Source: Planctomycetota bacterium
Lineage (GTDB): Bacteria > Planctomycetota > Planctomycetia > JALXBF01
DNA: 64,000 nt
Direction of reading: 5' to 3'
Assembly (NCBI GenBank): GCA_026991575.1
Contig: JALXBF010000118.1
Location: 62,001-126,000 of the forward strand
Shown here: positions 29,489-39,030 of the stretch, piece by piece
Numbering within the stretch: the first letter of the stretch is position 1
Layout of the letters: each line of letters begins with the position of its first letter
Made by a program: the position numbers and the translations under genes
The notes under the pieces: model-generated
What the model was told of the DNA's origin: nothing
Database searches by the model: none
Seen by the model: only the letters and a program-made list of their open reading frames with translations

Positions 29489-29545
29489 GCCATCCTCCGG
29501 CAACTGGACATCGGTCTCGCGATGATTGAATCGGGGTAGTCGCTC

Positions 29546-32092
29546 GTGAGCAACCGGGCAAGTGGCCCCGTAACCCGCTACCTGATCGGCTGGCTGCTGG
29601 TTTTCGCCACCACGCTTGCCGCCGTCACCGCCACATTGGACGACCCCGGGCTGACGTGGGATGAACCAGCCTACCTGCACAGCGCCCGGGGGGATCTCCG
29701 CGTCCCGCCGGGGCCGCCGCAGTCTGTATCGGATTATTATCACCGCCAGTGCGGTGCTCTCCGATGGCTCAGGCGTGTGATCGGGGCCGCCTCGGCTGAG
29801 GAGCGTCGTCGGTTGTTGTCCCGCGACGCCGTGCTGAGGGCATGGGACTACAACCGCTATGGGCCGAATTTCCACCCACCGCTTAGCGGGTTAATGGCGA
29901 TCGCCGGCCACTTGGTGAGTCGCCCGTGGTTGTCGGAGCTGGCCTCGTGGCGTTTTGCCAGCGGTGTGCAGTTTGCGGCCGTTGTAGCCTGCCTGTACGT
30001 CGTGATCGCTGCCCGTTTCGGCCCCTGGCCTGGCCTGGTCGCCGCCGCAGCCTTGGGGCTGACACCCCGTGTCTTTGGTCACGCACACATCTTCGGTACA
30101 GATACCCCCACGCTGTTCATTTGGGTGCTGACCGCGCTGGCGTTCTGGCGCGGGTTCCGCAGCCGGCCGGCACGCTTGGCCTTCGGCGCGCTGGCAGGGC
30201 TGGCATTCATCACCAAGATGAACGCGCTGGCTGTGCTGCTGCCGCTGACGGTGTGGACCGCGTTCTCATGGCTCAACGGTGCGCGGCCAACGCTGCGAAC
30301 TGCTGCTGCCGGGGCACTTATCTTGGCTGCTCTGGCCCCGCTGGCACTGGCGGTGGCCGAGGTCGACCGGCAGGCGCGCCTGATCCGGGTGCAGACCAAG
30401 AGGGAACTTCTGCGACAGGCTGCCACGCTGTTGCAGGTTCCACTGCCTCGCGGTCTGGACGCCGCTGATGAAAGCCGGCTCGAGACGATGGCTCTGCAGA
30501 TTGCGGAGCAGGCCGCTCAACGGCGGGGGATCCTGCCGCAACAAGCCCCTGAGTCCCCGGCCGCACGGCTACGCCAGCTCGCACAGCAGCTCGCAGTGCC
30601 GCAACTAGTCCTGGACGACTACATCAAATACATCTGGGCCGACCAGCTCAGGGTGCCCTCGGCGATTTCTCGCGTGGTCCTCGCACTGCCTCTGGTTCCG
30701 CTGGCGGTATGGCTGCTGGCGGTGCCGGCCCGCGTGGCATCCCAGAACCCGGCCATAGCAACCGCGGAGATGGTTCTGACAGGGGCCGCATTCGGTCCGA
30801 TCGTTGCCATCGCGTTGAATCCCACCTGGTGGTTCGATACGTACACCCAGCTTGCGCTGTACTACCTGGTCAGCGTTGGCCGCAAGGGGGCACTTCCGGA
30901 CATCGAAGTGTTCTACCTGGCCCAGAAGTACATCTACAGCCTGCCGTGGCACAACGGCTTCGTGCTGGTCGCCGTCACCGTTCCCGTGCTGCTGCTAGTG
31001 TGGGCGGTCGTAGGGCTGTCGTGGGGCCTGGGCGTGCGGTCACAAAGAGCCTGGACACTGTACGTCGCGGCGCATCTGCTGACGCTCCCATTGCTGCGCA
31101 TGTTCCCCGTACCGGCACACGACGGGGTTCGCCTGATGTTGCCGACGTTCTGGTTCCTGGCTGCGGCCGTCGGGCTCGGCTTTGCTGCGTTGGGAGCGCT
31201 GTTGCGTCGATTCGAGGCGGGCTGGGGGGGCCGACATGCGACCTTTGCGCTCGCGGCGCTCGTGACGCTGCTGCCGTGTGCCGTGCAGCTCGTACGGATC
31301 CATCCATACGAGCTCTCCTACTACAACCTTGCCGTAGGGGGGCTCCCCGGTGCCCAACAGCTCGGCTTCGAAACCACCTACTGGTACGATGCTGTCACCG
31401 ACGAGGTCTTGGCCAAGATGAACGACCTTCGCCGCGGCTTGCCCCGCGGTGCCGTGCTACACCCGCCGTCACCGAAGAGCAACACGCCGGTCTTTGGCGA
31501 GTTGCAGGATATGGGAAAGCTCCGCGAAGACATCAGGCTCGACGTGGCACCGGCCAGTGGCTTTCCGTACATGTGGCTGCTGACACATTCCGCAAAGTCC
31601 ACCCCGTTCAGTCGTGTGCTCTACGCGCTGGCACCGCGCCTGGAGCACTCCTGGAACGGCGTCCGCCTGTTCAGCATTTACGATCCCCGACAGGTGGCGC
31701 GTGCCTATGCGCTGACGTTGTTCCTGCGCGACGTGGACGCGGAGCCGGGGCCGAGAGTGGCAACGGAGCTGGTTCGCGTTGCGCGCGAAAGTCCCTCTGC
31801 GGTTGTGCAGGCAGCAGTGCTGCTGGTTGAACTCGGACCGGACCAGGCTCAAGCGCGGCTAAGCCGCCAGCGTCGGCCGGTGCGGGTCGTTGTGGCGCAC
31901 CTACTGCGGCAACGCCATGACCTGGACCAACTCCTGCAACGGGCACCGGGCGCGTTAACGGAGGCTGCCGAGATCCTGGTCCAGGCTGCCCAGCAACGTC
32001 CGGAAGTGCTGCACAAGCTGATCGAGTACCCCGGTTACTTGAGCCACGCGGAACTAGGCGAATTCCTCGACGCCAGCTACCAACGCCCTTGA
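29546..32092 (+). CDS. GT39-type membrane glycosyltransferase (first paralog)
   Basis: 848-residue polytopic protein resembling the ArnT/PMT (GT39/GT83, GT-C) family, which moves a sugar from polyprenyl phosphate to an acceptor outside the membrane. The first extracytoplasmic loop has the catalytic-type Asp-Glu in LTWDEPAYLHSA. Many hydrophobic spans follow. The end of the membrane part has YYNLAVGGLPGA, shared with the next gene. A helical soluble tail of about 130 residues follows. Substrate unknown. It probably uses the product of a DPM1-like enzyme. GTG 29546 has a weak binding site. Paralog of the 32235 gene. Confidence 0.85.
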   Translation: MSNRASGPVTRYLIGWLLVFATTLAAVTATLDDPGLTWDEPAYLHSARGDLRVPPGPPQSVSDYYHRQCGALRWLRRVIGAASAEERRRLLSRDAVLRAWDYNRYGPNFHPPLSGLMAIAGHLVSRPWLSELASWRFASGVQFAAVVACLYVVIAARFGPWPGLVAAAALGLTPRVFGHAHIFGTDTPTLFIWVLTALAFWRGFRSRPARLAFGALAGLAFITKMNALAVLLPLTVWTAFSWLNGARPTLRTAAAGALILAALAPLALAVAEVDRQARLIRVQTKRELLRQAATLLQVPLPRGLDAADESRLETMALQIAEQAAQRRGILPQQAPESPAARLRQLAQQLAVPQLVLDDYIKYIWADQLRVPSAISRVVLALPLVPLAVWLLAVPARVASQNPAIATAEMVLTGAAFGPIVAIALNPTWWFDTYTQLALYYLVSVGRKGALPDIEVFYLAQKYIYSLPWHNGFVLVAVTVPVLLLVWAVVGLSWGLGVRSQRAWTLYVAAHLLTLPLLRMFPVPAHDGVRLMLPTFWFLAAAVGLGFAALGALLRRFEAGWGGRHATFALAALVTLLPCAVQLVRIHPYELSYYNLAVGGLPGAQQLGFETTYWYDAVTDEVLAKMNDLRRGLPRGAVLHPPSPKSNTPVFGELQDMGKLREDIRLDVAPASGFPYMWLLTHSAKSTPFSRVLYALAPRLEHSWNGVRLFSIYDPRQVARAYALTLFLRDVDAEPGPRVATELVRVARESPSAVVQAAVLLVELGPDQAQARLSRQRRPVRVVVAHLLRQRHDLDQLLQRAPGALTEAAEILVQAAQQRPEVLHKLIEYPGYLSHAELGEFLDASYQRP

Positions 32093-32234
32093 GTGACTCA
32101 ACCACCCCCGCCCCCGTTCCCGTCGGCCGACTGCCTCTGCCGGCCCGTCGCAGGGTAACCGCAGGGCAGTACAGTTACAGCTGCCAGAACCTGCGGGGCG
32201 GGAGATGTGGCGGCTCTAGTTCCGGCTGATAACG

Positions 32235-34205
32235 ATGGCAGAAAGGTCCAGGCTTGATGCATTGCTCATCTTCGTTGCCGTCGCCGTGCCACTGCTGGTT
32301 ACGGCCGAGGGGCCAGGGATGGTCTGGGATGAGGGGTACACTGTGGACCGTGTCGAGAAGGTGGCCAAGTGGTTCGACCGGCTGGTCCGCGGCGAGCTGG
32401 ACTGGCGACAAGCCATTTCGGCACAAGCCATCGACCATTACTGGCCGTTTGCACGGGAGGAGCCCGATGGCCACCCTCCCTTGTACGCCCTGGTTGCTTT
32501 TGCCGGCTGGATTGTCGGCCGGGTGCTCCTGCCACCGCTGGCAGCGTACCGGCTTGGCCCGATTCTGCTGATCGCTACCACGATGACTGCCGCTTACGTG
32601 TTTCTCCGCGGCCGGCTCGGGCCATGGCCCGCGGCCGCGGCCGTGTTGCTGTGTGTCTACTGTCCGAGGCTGTTCAGCCATGCGCACTTTGCTCTGTACG
32701 ACATGCCACTTGCGTGCTGGTGGCTGCTGACGGCGATTGCCTTCTGGCGTGCGGCTGAGGCGGCACAGCGGAGCTGGTGGCAGGCGCTTAGCTGGTCAGG
32801 CGCGACCGCCGTGCTTCTAGCCGCATGTGCCGCGACGAAGTTCACCGGTTGGCTTGTGCCGGTGCCACTGCTGGTTGCCACCTGGATCTGTTGGCCACGG
32901 GCAGGCCGCGACATGGCGGACGCGGTACCAGGACCTGGCATGCGGGCGAAGCTGCTGCTGACCGCCGTGACGGCCCTACCGATCGTGGTCGGAGCCTGGC
33001 CGGTGCTTCGGCAGGTACGAACGCTGGAGCGGATCGACGGGGAGCTGCGTCGCGAGCTGGCCGCAGTCGAGCCGGCGCGTCAGCGTCTGATTCCGCGGCT
33101 GGTAGCAGACCGGTACCGCCGCGAACATCCTTCGGAGGTGCCAGGCTGGTTGCTTTTCGGTGCAGGCCCCCTGCTGGCTGCCTTCGCGCTTGTCCGCTTC
33201 AACTACCCCCAGCGCGGCCGGCGGTTTACGGCCTGGGAGCTGTGGTTTGTGCTCCTGGGGCTGACCCCGCTGGCGACGGTGATGCTTGTGCCCAGCTGGT
33301 GGCCAGATCCGGTGCAGCGGATCGCGCTGTTCTTGTGGTCCAATCTCACGCGGGCCCGGACGACTTGGATTCCGACGCTTTTCTTCGGTCAGGTCTACGA
33401 GTTTGGGCTTCCGTGGTATAACACGCTGGCCTGGTTGGTGCTGGCTATGCCGCCGTTGACGCTGCTTCTGGTGGCTATCGGCCTGGGAGCTGCGGTCGCC
33501 GGGCTGCTTTCGCGAGGGCGCAGCGGCTCGGGTAGCGCCATGTTGCTCGTCTATCTTGCGATCCATGCTGCGACGCTGCTGGTCGTGCGTGCCCTGCCGA
33601 ATGCTCCAGGGCATGACGGAATTCGCCAGCTGGTGCCTTCCTTCGTGTTCCTGACGTTAGTAGCCGGTGGCGCGCTAGGCCGAAGCGGCGCTGTGGTGCA
33701 CCGTCTGCTCGGTGGCGCGGCGGTCCTGTGGACAATCGCTGCAACGGCCGTCTATCATCCGGTGCAACTGTCGTACTACAGCTTGCTCGTGGGGGGACTA
33801 CCCGGGGCGACGCGCCTGGGCATGGAGCCCACGTACTATTGGGATGCTCTGGATGCGCGCGTGCGGGCCTGGCTGACGGAGCATACGTCCGCGGAAGAGA
33901 AAATCGCGTTCTCATCGCTGCCGCTGAGTTTCCATTACCTGAGAAGTTGGGGCTATCTGCCCGTGCGCTTTCTGCCTGACGAGCCGGGTCGCATCCGCTG
34001 GTACGTGCTACAGAACCGGCCTGGCATGTTCGTCGCCCGGCCTCTGGATCGGACGCTGGCCGAGCGGGGCAGGGCCGCTTACGTGCGTCGGCGGCTTGGG
34101 GTGCCGCTGATCTGGGTGTTTCCGATCGAAGAGCTTGACCGGCTGAAGCGAGAAAACGTCGGAGGACGTGGCGATGCAGCAGGTTCCTGGGGCGGGGGGA
34201 GCTGA
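32235..34205 (+). CDS. GT39-type membrane glycosyltransferase (second paralog)
   Basis: 656-residue polytopic GT-C protein, a shorter paralog of the 848-residue protein immediately upstream (143-nt gap). Shared signatures are the acidic first loop MVWDEGYTVDRVEKV (Asp-Glu pair) and YYSLLVGGLPGATRLG near residue 530. It lacks the long helical tail of the first paralog. Expected to act on the outer face of the inner membrane with a lipid-linked sugar. The C-terminus overlaps the start of the next small gene by about 32 nt, implying coupled translation. Confidence 0.85.
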   Translation: MAERSRLDALLIFVAVAVPLLVTAEGPGMVWDEGYTVDRVEKVAKWFDRLVRGELDWRQAISAQAIDHYWPFAREEPDGHPPLYALVAFAGWIVGRVLLPPLAAYRLGPILLIATTMTAAYVFLRGRLGPWPAAAAVLLCVYCPRLFSHAHFALYDMPLACWWLLTAIAFWRAAEAAQRSWWQALSWSGATAVLLAACAATKFTGWLVPVPLLVATWICWPRAGRDMADAVPGPGMRAKLLLTAVTALPIVVGAWPVLRQVRTLERIDGELRRELAAVEPARQRLIPRLVADRYRREHPSEVPGWLLFGAGPLLAAFALVRFNYPQRGRRFTAWELWFVLLGLTPLATVMLVPSWWPDPVQRIALFLWSNLTRARTTWIPTLFFGQVYEFGLPWYNTLAWLVLAMPPLTLLLVAIGLGAAVAGLLSRGRSGSGSAMLLVYLAIHAATLLVVRALPNAPGHDGIRQLVPSFVFLTLVAGGALGRSGAVVHRLLGGAAVLWTIAATAVYHPVQLSYYSLLVGGLPGATRLGMEPTYYWDALDARVRAWLTEHTSAEEKIAFSSLPLSFHYLRSWGYLPVRFLPDEPGRIRWYVLQNRPGMFVARPLDRTLAERGRAAYVRRRLGVPLIWVFPIEELDRLKRENVGGRGDAAGSWGGGS

Positions 34206-34500
34206 ACTGCCGGGGGCTGGGCCGCAGCCACCAGACCTGGTCACCGTTGTGCTGCTCACGGCAGCGCTGGTCGGGCTTGTGCTTCTGTCCGCCGTCGCCG
34301 TCGCCCTAGCCCGGCGGTTCCTGCTGGAGCGACAAGGGGGGACTGAGGAGGTCTTCGACACAGCACGGCTGCTTGCCCAGTACGATCGGCTCCGCGAGCA
34401 GGGTCAGTTGAGCGAAGAGGAATACCGCCGGATCCGGGCGCGGTTACTGGGGCAGGCGGTAGAAGACGGTGATGATGCTCACCGGGGTGACGAGCCGTGA
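34174..34500 (+). CDS. Short membrane protein with SHOCT-like C-terminus
   Basis: 108-residue protein. A Pro/Gly-rich N-terminus is followed by one membrane span (TVVLLTAALVGLVLLSAVAVALA, residues about 30-52) and a charged helix pair ending YDRLREQGQLSEEEYRRI, the pattern of a short SHOCT-like oligomerisation domain. ATG 34174 has GGAGG 8 nt upstream; the frame also opens at GTG 34168. It overlaps the end of the GT39 gene by 32 nt. Function unknown; an assembly or scaffolding role with the upstream membrane enzymes is only a guess. Confidence 0.75.
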   Translation: MQQVPGAGGAELPGAGPQPPDLVTVVLLTAALVGLVLLSAVAVALARRFLLERQGGTEEVFDTARLLAQYDRLREQGQLSEEEYRRIRARLLGQAVEDGDDAHRGDEP

Positions 34501-34834
34501 CGGGCCAGCCGCGTATGATCCGAGACGCGGCCGTGATGCCGCCCGCACGGGAACCGGCGCGTGGGCCAGACCGCGACTTTGCCGGTACGATGTTAGGAAC
34601 GCCTGCTGGATGGCCGCTTGCAGCATGCCGTGGGCTAGAATGCCTACGGTTCGCTGGAGGGACGGCACGAGCCGGTTGCGTCATAATCGGTCACGTGTGA
34701 GCAAAGGTCATCTTTGGCATTGTGCCTGGGAGAGATTCGTTTAGGCTTAAACTGGCGCGCGTTTGGCAGCCGATGCTGACAGCGCCCCTGGTCGGCCTGG
34801 ACTGCAACGTGGAGTACACTCGTTCGAGGGCCCT
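34501..34834. other. Spacer upstream of clpX
   Basis: 334 bases with no supportable gene. It should hold the clpX promoter. No riboswitch, tRNA or clear sigma-32-like box could be read by eye. Confidence 0.4.
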
Positions 34835-36136
34835 ATGCCTTCAGGAAAGGACCAATCGGGAAAGCGGCGCGGTATGGGCAGCTCCTCTTCCAGACGGAAT
34901 GCGTACTGCTCGTTTTGCCGCAAGAGCTATCGCGAAGTCGGCCCGCTAGTGGAAGGGCCTGGCGACGTGTACATTTGCGGCGAGTGCGTTGAGCTGTGCC
35001 AGCAGATTCTCGACCAGGACCGGCGCCGTCGGGGTGTCGCCCGCGGGATGATCCGCGAGGTGCCCTCGCCGCGCGCGATCAAGGAGTACCTGGACCGCTA
35101 CGTGGTCGGGCAGGATCGGGCCAAGCGGGTGCTGGCCGTTGCCGTCCACAACCACTACAAGCGGCTGCTGCATGCTGAAGAGGGTGATTCGGACGTCGAA
35201 ATCGAGAAGAGCAACATCCTGCTCATCGGGCCAACTGGCTGCGGCAAGACGTTGCTTGCCCGCACACTCGCCCGCCTCATGAAGGTGCCGTTCGCCATCG
35301 GTGACGCAACCACCCTGACCGAAGCTGGCTACGTGGGCGAGGATGTCGAGAACATTCTGCTAAAACTCCTCCACGCTGCCGACTTTGACATCGAAGCCGC
35401 ACAGCGTGGCATCGTGTACATCGATGAGATCGACAAGATCCGCAAGACCTCGGGCAACCTCTCCATCACGCGGGATGTCTCCGGCGAGGGCGTCCAGCAG
35501 GCCCTACTGAAAATCCTCGAAGGCACCATTGCTAACGTGCCGCCTCAGGGGGGGCGGAAACACCCCGAGCAACAGTACATCCAAATGGATACCACGAACA
35601 TCCTGTTCATCTGCGGCGGTACGTTTGTGGGATTAGAGCAGATCATTGCCCGCAGGCTGGGCAAGAAGAAGATCGGCTTTGTTGCCCAGGCCACTGGCGT
35701 GGAACGAGACCGACAACTTGGCGAGCTCCTTGCCGAAGTGACCGCCGACGACGTGGTCGAGTTCGGGATGATTCCGGAGTTCGTTGGGCGGTTGCCCGTG
35801 ATCTGCCCGCTCGAGCCGCTGACCGAAGAAGCCCTGGTGCGGATCCTCACCGAGCCGAAAAACGCGCTGGTACGACAGTACCAGAAGCTGTTCGCCATGG
35901 ACGGCTGTGAGCTGCGGTTCACACCCGGCGCGCTAGCTGAGATTGCCCGCATGGCACGCAAACGAGACACCGGAGCCCGAGGGCTTCGGGCCATCGTGGA
36001 AGGTATCATCTGCGACGCAATGTTCGAGTTGCCCGAACACCCCGAAGGGACGGTCTTCGAGGTTACCGAGGCACACGTCCGCGGTGAGAAGCCGCTAAAG
36101 CCGCTGCCGCAACGGCGCCAGAAGGAAAGCGCGTAA
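34835..36136 (+). CDS. clpX: ATP-dependent protease ATPase subunit ClpX
   Basis: 433-residue ClpX, the AAA+ unfoldase that feeds substrates to ClpP. The N-terminal zinc-binding domain has four Cys (CSFC ... ICGECVELC, about residues 25-55). AAA+ motifs: Walker A GPTGCGKT, the pore loop GYVGEDVE, Walker [11 protein letters not shown], sensor 1 region NILFICGG and sensor 2 GARGLR. Length is typical. ATG 34835 is chosen because the four-Cys domain then starts near residue 25 and GAGGG lies upstream; the frame is open further left. clpP is not adjacent, unlike in many bacteria, so ClpX is transcribed alone here. Confidence 0.95.
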   Translation: MPSGKDQSGKRRGMGSSSSRRNAYCSFCRKSYREVGPLVEGPGDVYICGECVELCQQILDQDRRRRGVARGMIREVPSPRAIKEYLDRYVVGQDRAKRVLAVAVHNHYKRLLHAEEGDSDVEIEKSNILLIGPTGCGKTLLARTLARLMKVPFAIGDATTLTEAGYVGEDVENILLKLLHAADFDIEAAQRGIVYIDEIDKIRKTSGNLSITRDVSGEGVQQALLKILEGTIANVPPQGGRKHPEQQYIQMDTTNILFICGGTFVGLEQIIARRLGKKKIGFVAQATGVERDRQLGELLAEVTADDVVEFGMIPEFVGRLPVICPLEPLTEEALVRILTEPKNALVRQYQKLFAMDGCELRFTPGALAEIARMARKRDTGARGLRAIVEGIICDAMFELPEHPEGTVFEVTEAHVRGEKPLKPLPQRRQKESA

Positions 36137-36305
36137 CCGGCCGCAGTTCGGGCCACGGGCACATCGCTACCTCCGATCGTGTCGATCGGCGGTTACCCGC
36201 CCGCTCTGCTCAAGACCGGACCAGGGCACAACGGCAGCGGACCGTGGCTGCGGACGCGCTCGCGGCAAGCGCAGGCCTACACCCGCAGGCTACCCGTGCC
36301 CGCGC

Positions 36306-37286
36306 TTATCGCCCGCCGAGCAGCTTCCGCTCGATGAACTCTCGCATCGCTGAGAAATAGCCGTCCTGTCGGCGGGCCCGTAGCAGCACGTGGCATTCCG
36401 CGCCAACCTCATCGGCCTTCTGCTTCAATTTCCAACACAGCACCGGGTGGTGGATGCCATGGCCCACGTCGAAGGCGGGCACATGGACGCTGCCGAAAGC
36501 TTCCATGAAAACCGGCGGATCGTCCTTATCGACGTGGTAGTATGGGGAGAATTTGCGTGCAACGTCGCGGTACTTTTCGTAGTTCGCCAGCACATCCTCA
36601 GGGCTTGATGCCCCCACGGCCTGCCACACCATTGGGTGCTGGACGATGGCGTCCCCAACCCACTCTCGGACCAACCGAGCATCGATGGCTGTCTGCGGCG
36701 CGAAGACCGCCGCGCAGGTTGGCTTGGTGGACTGCCGCGCGACGGGGTCCGGGGAATCAGGATCTGCCAGGTCGTCGTGATACGCCAGCCACAGGCTGGT
36801 GCAACCGCCAGCGGAGCCCCCGGTCAGTGCGACCCGCGTCGGATCGATGCCCCATTCCGCAGCTTTCGACCTCACGAACTGGACCGCACGGGCAGCGTCA
36901 AGGACGGGTACGGGAAGCAGATTCTTCCGCCCGCGCATGAGCCGGTATTCGACCGATACCACGGAAATGCCACGGTTCAGGTAGTAGTCCTCGGCGATCT
37001 GTTCCAGCGCTCGACCCCCGCGCCAGCCTCCACCGTGGATGTGGATCAGCACAGGCGTGGGCTCCTTGCCAGGCGCTTTCCAGTAATTCACGTAGTTGGC
37101 AGGGTCCGGGCCGTAACGCACATGCCTGAGCGTTGGCTCCACCAGCCGCTTCCGCTGCGCCCAGAGGATGCGCAGCTCCGCCAGCCGGCGGGTCAGCGAA
37201 CTGCCTTCCATCTGTCCCCAGGCAGGCAGCGAAAGACAGCTGGCCATGACAGCGATAAGGACGCGGACGCAAGAGGCCATTCTCAT
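36306..37286 (-). CDS. Secreted alpha/beta hydrolase (esterase, BD-FAE-like)
   Basis: 326-residue alpha/beta hydrolase with an N-terminal signal peptide (ASCVRVLIAVMASCLSLPAWG). The oxyanion-hole motif is HIHGGGWRGG and the nucleophile elbow is LTGGSAGGCTS (Ser in GGSAGG, about residue 169). A His in the C-terminal FDVGHGIHHP region is a candidate for the triad. It belongs to the carbohydrate-esterase-like group that often removes acetyl or feruloyl groups from plant polysaccharides; the substrate is not determinable. ATG 37286 overlaps a possible small upstream frame by 4 nt. Confidence 0.9.
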   Translation of the reverse strand: MRMASCVRVLIAVMASCLSLPAWGQMEGSSLTRRLAELRILWAQRKRLVEPTLRHVRYGPDPANYVNYWKAPGKEPTPVLIHIHGGGWRGGRALEQIAEDYYLNRGISVVSVEYRLMRGRKNLLPVPVLDAARAVQFVRSKAAEWGIDPTRVALTGGSAGGCTSLWLAYHDDLADPDSPDPVARQSTKPTCAAVFAPQTAIDARLVREWVGDAIVQHPMVWQAVGASSPEDVLANYEKYRDVARKFSPYYHVDKDDPPVFMEAFGSVHVPAFDVGHGIHHPVLCWKLKQKADEVGAECHVLLRARRQDGYFSAMREFIERKLLGGR

Positions 37287-37624
37287 CGGAGCGTCTCCCC
37301 AAACGAATCCGGCTGCTGCTGGTCAACTGCGCCAGCGTACGGTTCCGGTACAGCTCGCACACGGGGGGCAACTCTTCCGGTCGTCTCCACCAACCGCAGC
37401 CGCCGCGTTTGGCCAAAGGGACTGCTCAGCTGCAGGCCCGGCCCGCAGGCGGTGCCGGCCAGGAAAATTCCCCACTGCGCGCCGGGAACCGGTCCCACGT
37501 TGGCTTCGGGCCATCCGACGCCTCGCCTCGACCAGTAAACCGCCACCCGGGAGTCGATCCTACGTTGGCTTCGGGCTAGACCCGCAGCGCACGCAACGGC
37601 TGCTGCCCAACAACGCAGTATCAT
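37283..37624 (-). CDS. Possible small secreted protein (low confidence)
   Basis: A 113-residue frame that could be real: it starts with a hydrophobic, signal-like run (ILRCWAAAVACAAGLA), and its stop overlaps the esterase ATG by 4 nt (ATGA), as in coupled genes. Against it: no clear ribosome binding site, no recognised domain, and a 15-base direct repeat inside it is read in two different frames. It may be only a spacer. The stretch between the esterase and the aminotransferase would otherwise be a 474-base gap. Confidence 0.25.
   Translation of the reverse strand: MILRCWAAAVACAAGLARSQRRIDSRVAVYWSRRGVGWPEANVGPVPGAQWGIFLAGTACGPGLQLSSPFGQTRRLRLVETTGRVAPRVRAVPEPYAGAVDQQQPDSFGETLR
37497..37576. 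repeat. Direct repeat ACGTTGGCTTCGGGC, two copies
   Basis: The 15-base sequence occurs at 37497-37511 and again at 37562-37576, a period of 65 bases. The spacing is not a multiple of three. It may be a small tandem duplication relic or paired regulator sites between the esterase and the aminotransferase genes. Confidence 0.5.
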
Positions 37625-37760
37625 AGGGCACGACCGTTCCGGGATGGGGCGTAGAGTCACGCTGAAGGAGCTGGGAGGGCAAGCGAAGGGACCGAGGCAC
37701 GTTTGCTTCGGCGCGGCGACGTCGGCGGGCGAAGTTAACGAGTGTCCGGAGAGTTGGGCA

Positions 37761-38879
37761 ATGAGTGAACACTGGATAGCCGCTCGTGCACGCCAGATCG
37801 ACGCGTCGGGCATACGCAAGGTGTTCGACCTTGCGGCCACGATGCAGAATCCGATCGATCTGAGCATTGGGCAGCCGGACATGGACGTTCCGGAACCGGC
37901 CAGGCAAGCGTGTATCGAAGCCATCCAGTCCGGCAAGAACGGGTATACGGTGACGCAGGGAATCGGGCCGCTGCGCGAGCGACTGCTGGAACGCGTTGCC
38001 GAACAGTTGCCCGGTCAGCAGCGGGACCTGATCATCACGAGCGGCACCACGGGGGGGCTGGTCCTGGCCATCATGACGCTGGTTGACCCCGGAGACGAGG
38101 TGATCGTTTTCGACCCCTACTTTGTCATGTACCGCCATCTGGTCGTCATGGCCGGGGGCGTACCAGTGCTCGTAGACACTTACCCGGACTTCCGCATTGA
38201 CCTGGACCGCGTGCGTGCCGCGGTGACCGACCGGACCAAGGGCATCATCGTCAACAGTCCAGCGAACCCGACGGGTGCAGTAGCTTCGGTGGACGAGCTG
38301 CGCGGGCTTGCAGAGCTTGCGGCCGAGCGGGAACTGTTCCTGCTGAGCGATGAGGTCTACCGAGCCTTCTGCTATGACACCGAGTACGCGACCCCGGCAA
38401 CCTGGTACGACCAGACGATCGTGGTCGACGGTTTCAGCAAGGCGTACAGCATGACCGGCTGGCGACTGGGCTATGCCCACGGGCCGCGTGAGGTGATTCA
38501 GGAGATGGCTAAGTTGCAGCAGTTCACCTTTGTCTGTGCACCGCAGCCGGTGCAGTGGGCGGGGATCGCGGCGTTGGATGTGGAGCTGGACCAGCGCATC
38601 GATCGGTTCCGCCAGCGGCGTGACCGGCTGGTCCAGGCCCTGTCCGAGTACTACGAGATCCCGCGCGCCGACGGCGCTTTCTATCTGTTCCCCAGAGCGC
38701 CATGGGGGACCGGTACCGAGTTCGTCCAGGCAGCCATCCGGAACGGCCTGCTCATCATCCCGGGCAACGTTTTCAGTAGCCGGGACACGCATTTTCGGCT
38801 CTCGTATGCTGCGAGCGAAGAGACGATCGAACGGGGCATCGAGAAGCTGATCGAGCTGGCGAGGCGCGGCCCGCGGTGA
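37761..38879 (+). CDS. PLP-dependent class I/II aminotransferase
   Basis: 372-residue fold-type I aminotransferase. The substrate/cofactor-binding region begins IDLSIGQPDMDVP. TSGTTGGLVLAIMTLVDPGDEV and DPYFVMY are the PLP phosphate and ring-stacking region. NSPANPTGAV and the Schiff-base lysine in VVDGFSKAYSMTGWRLGY (Lys about residue 230) complete the active site; the C-terminal Arg is in THFRLSYA. Aspartate/alanine-type substrates are likely. Start ATG 37761 follows GGAG; the frame is open from 37644 but lacks coding character there. No operon partner is obvious. Confidence 0.93.
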   Translation: MSEHWIAARARQIDASGIRKVFDLAATMQNPIDLSIGQPDMDVPEPARQACIEAIQSGKNGYTVTQGIGPLRERLLERVAEQLPGQQRDLIITSGTTGGLVLAIMTLVDPGDEVIVFDPYFVMYRHLVVMAGGVPVLVDTYPDFRIDLDRVRAAVTDRTKGIIVNSPANPTGAVASVDELRGLAELAAERELFLLSDEVYRAFCYDTEYATPATWYDQTIVVDGFSKAYSMTGWRLGYAHGPREVIQEMAKLQQFTFVCAPQPVQWAGIAALDVELDQRIDRFRQRRDRLVQALSEYYEIPRADGAFYLFPRAPWGTGTEFVQAAIRNGLLIIPGNVFSSRDTHFRLSYAASEETIERGIEKLIELARRGPR

Positions 38880-39030
38880 ACGCTGCCGGTGGTCGCTCGG
38901 CGCCGGGTGCATTTCAACGTTCACACGCTGGCGGGCCTGAACGGCTTCGCTAAAATCGGCGGGATCCGATAGCATTCCGTGTGGCCCTCCCGGAGCCGGA
39001 CATCAGCGTGCTTGTCAGGGCTCCGAATCG

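Noticed and set aside
37560-38975. Long minus-strand frame (about 470 codons) opposite the aminotransferase
   Set aside because: It is antisense to a clear aminotransferase and has no domain of its own. High GC makes such shadow frames common.
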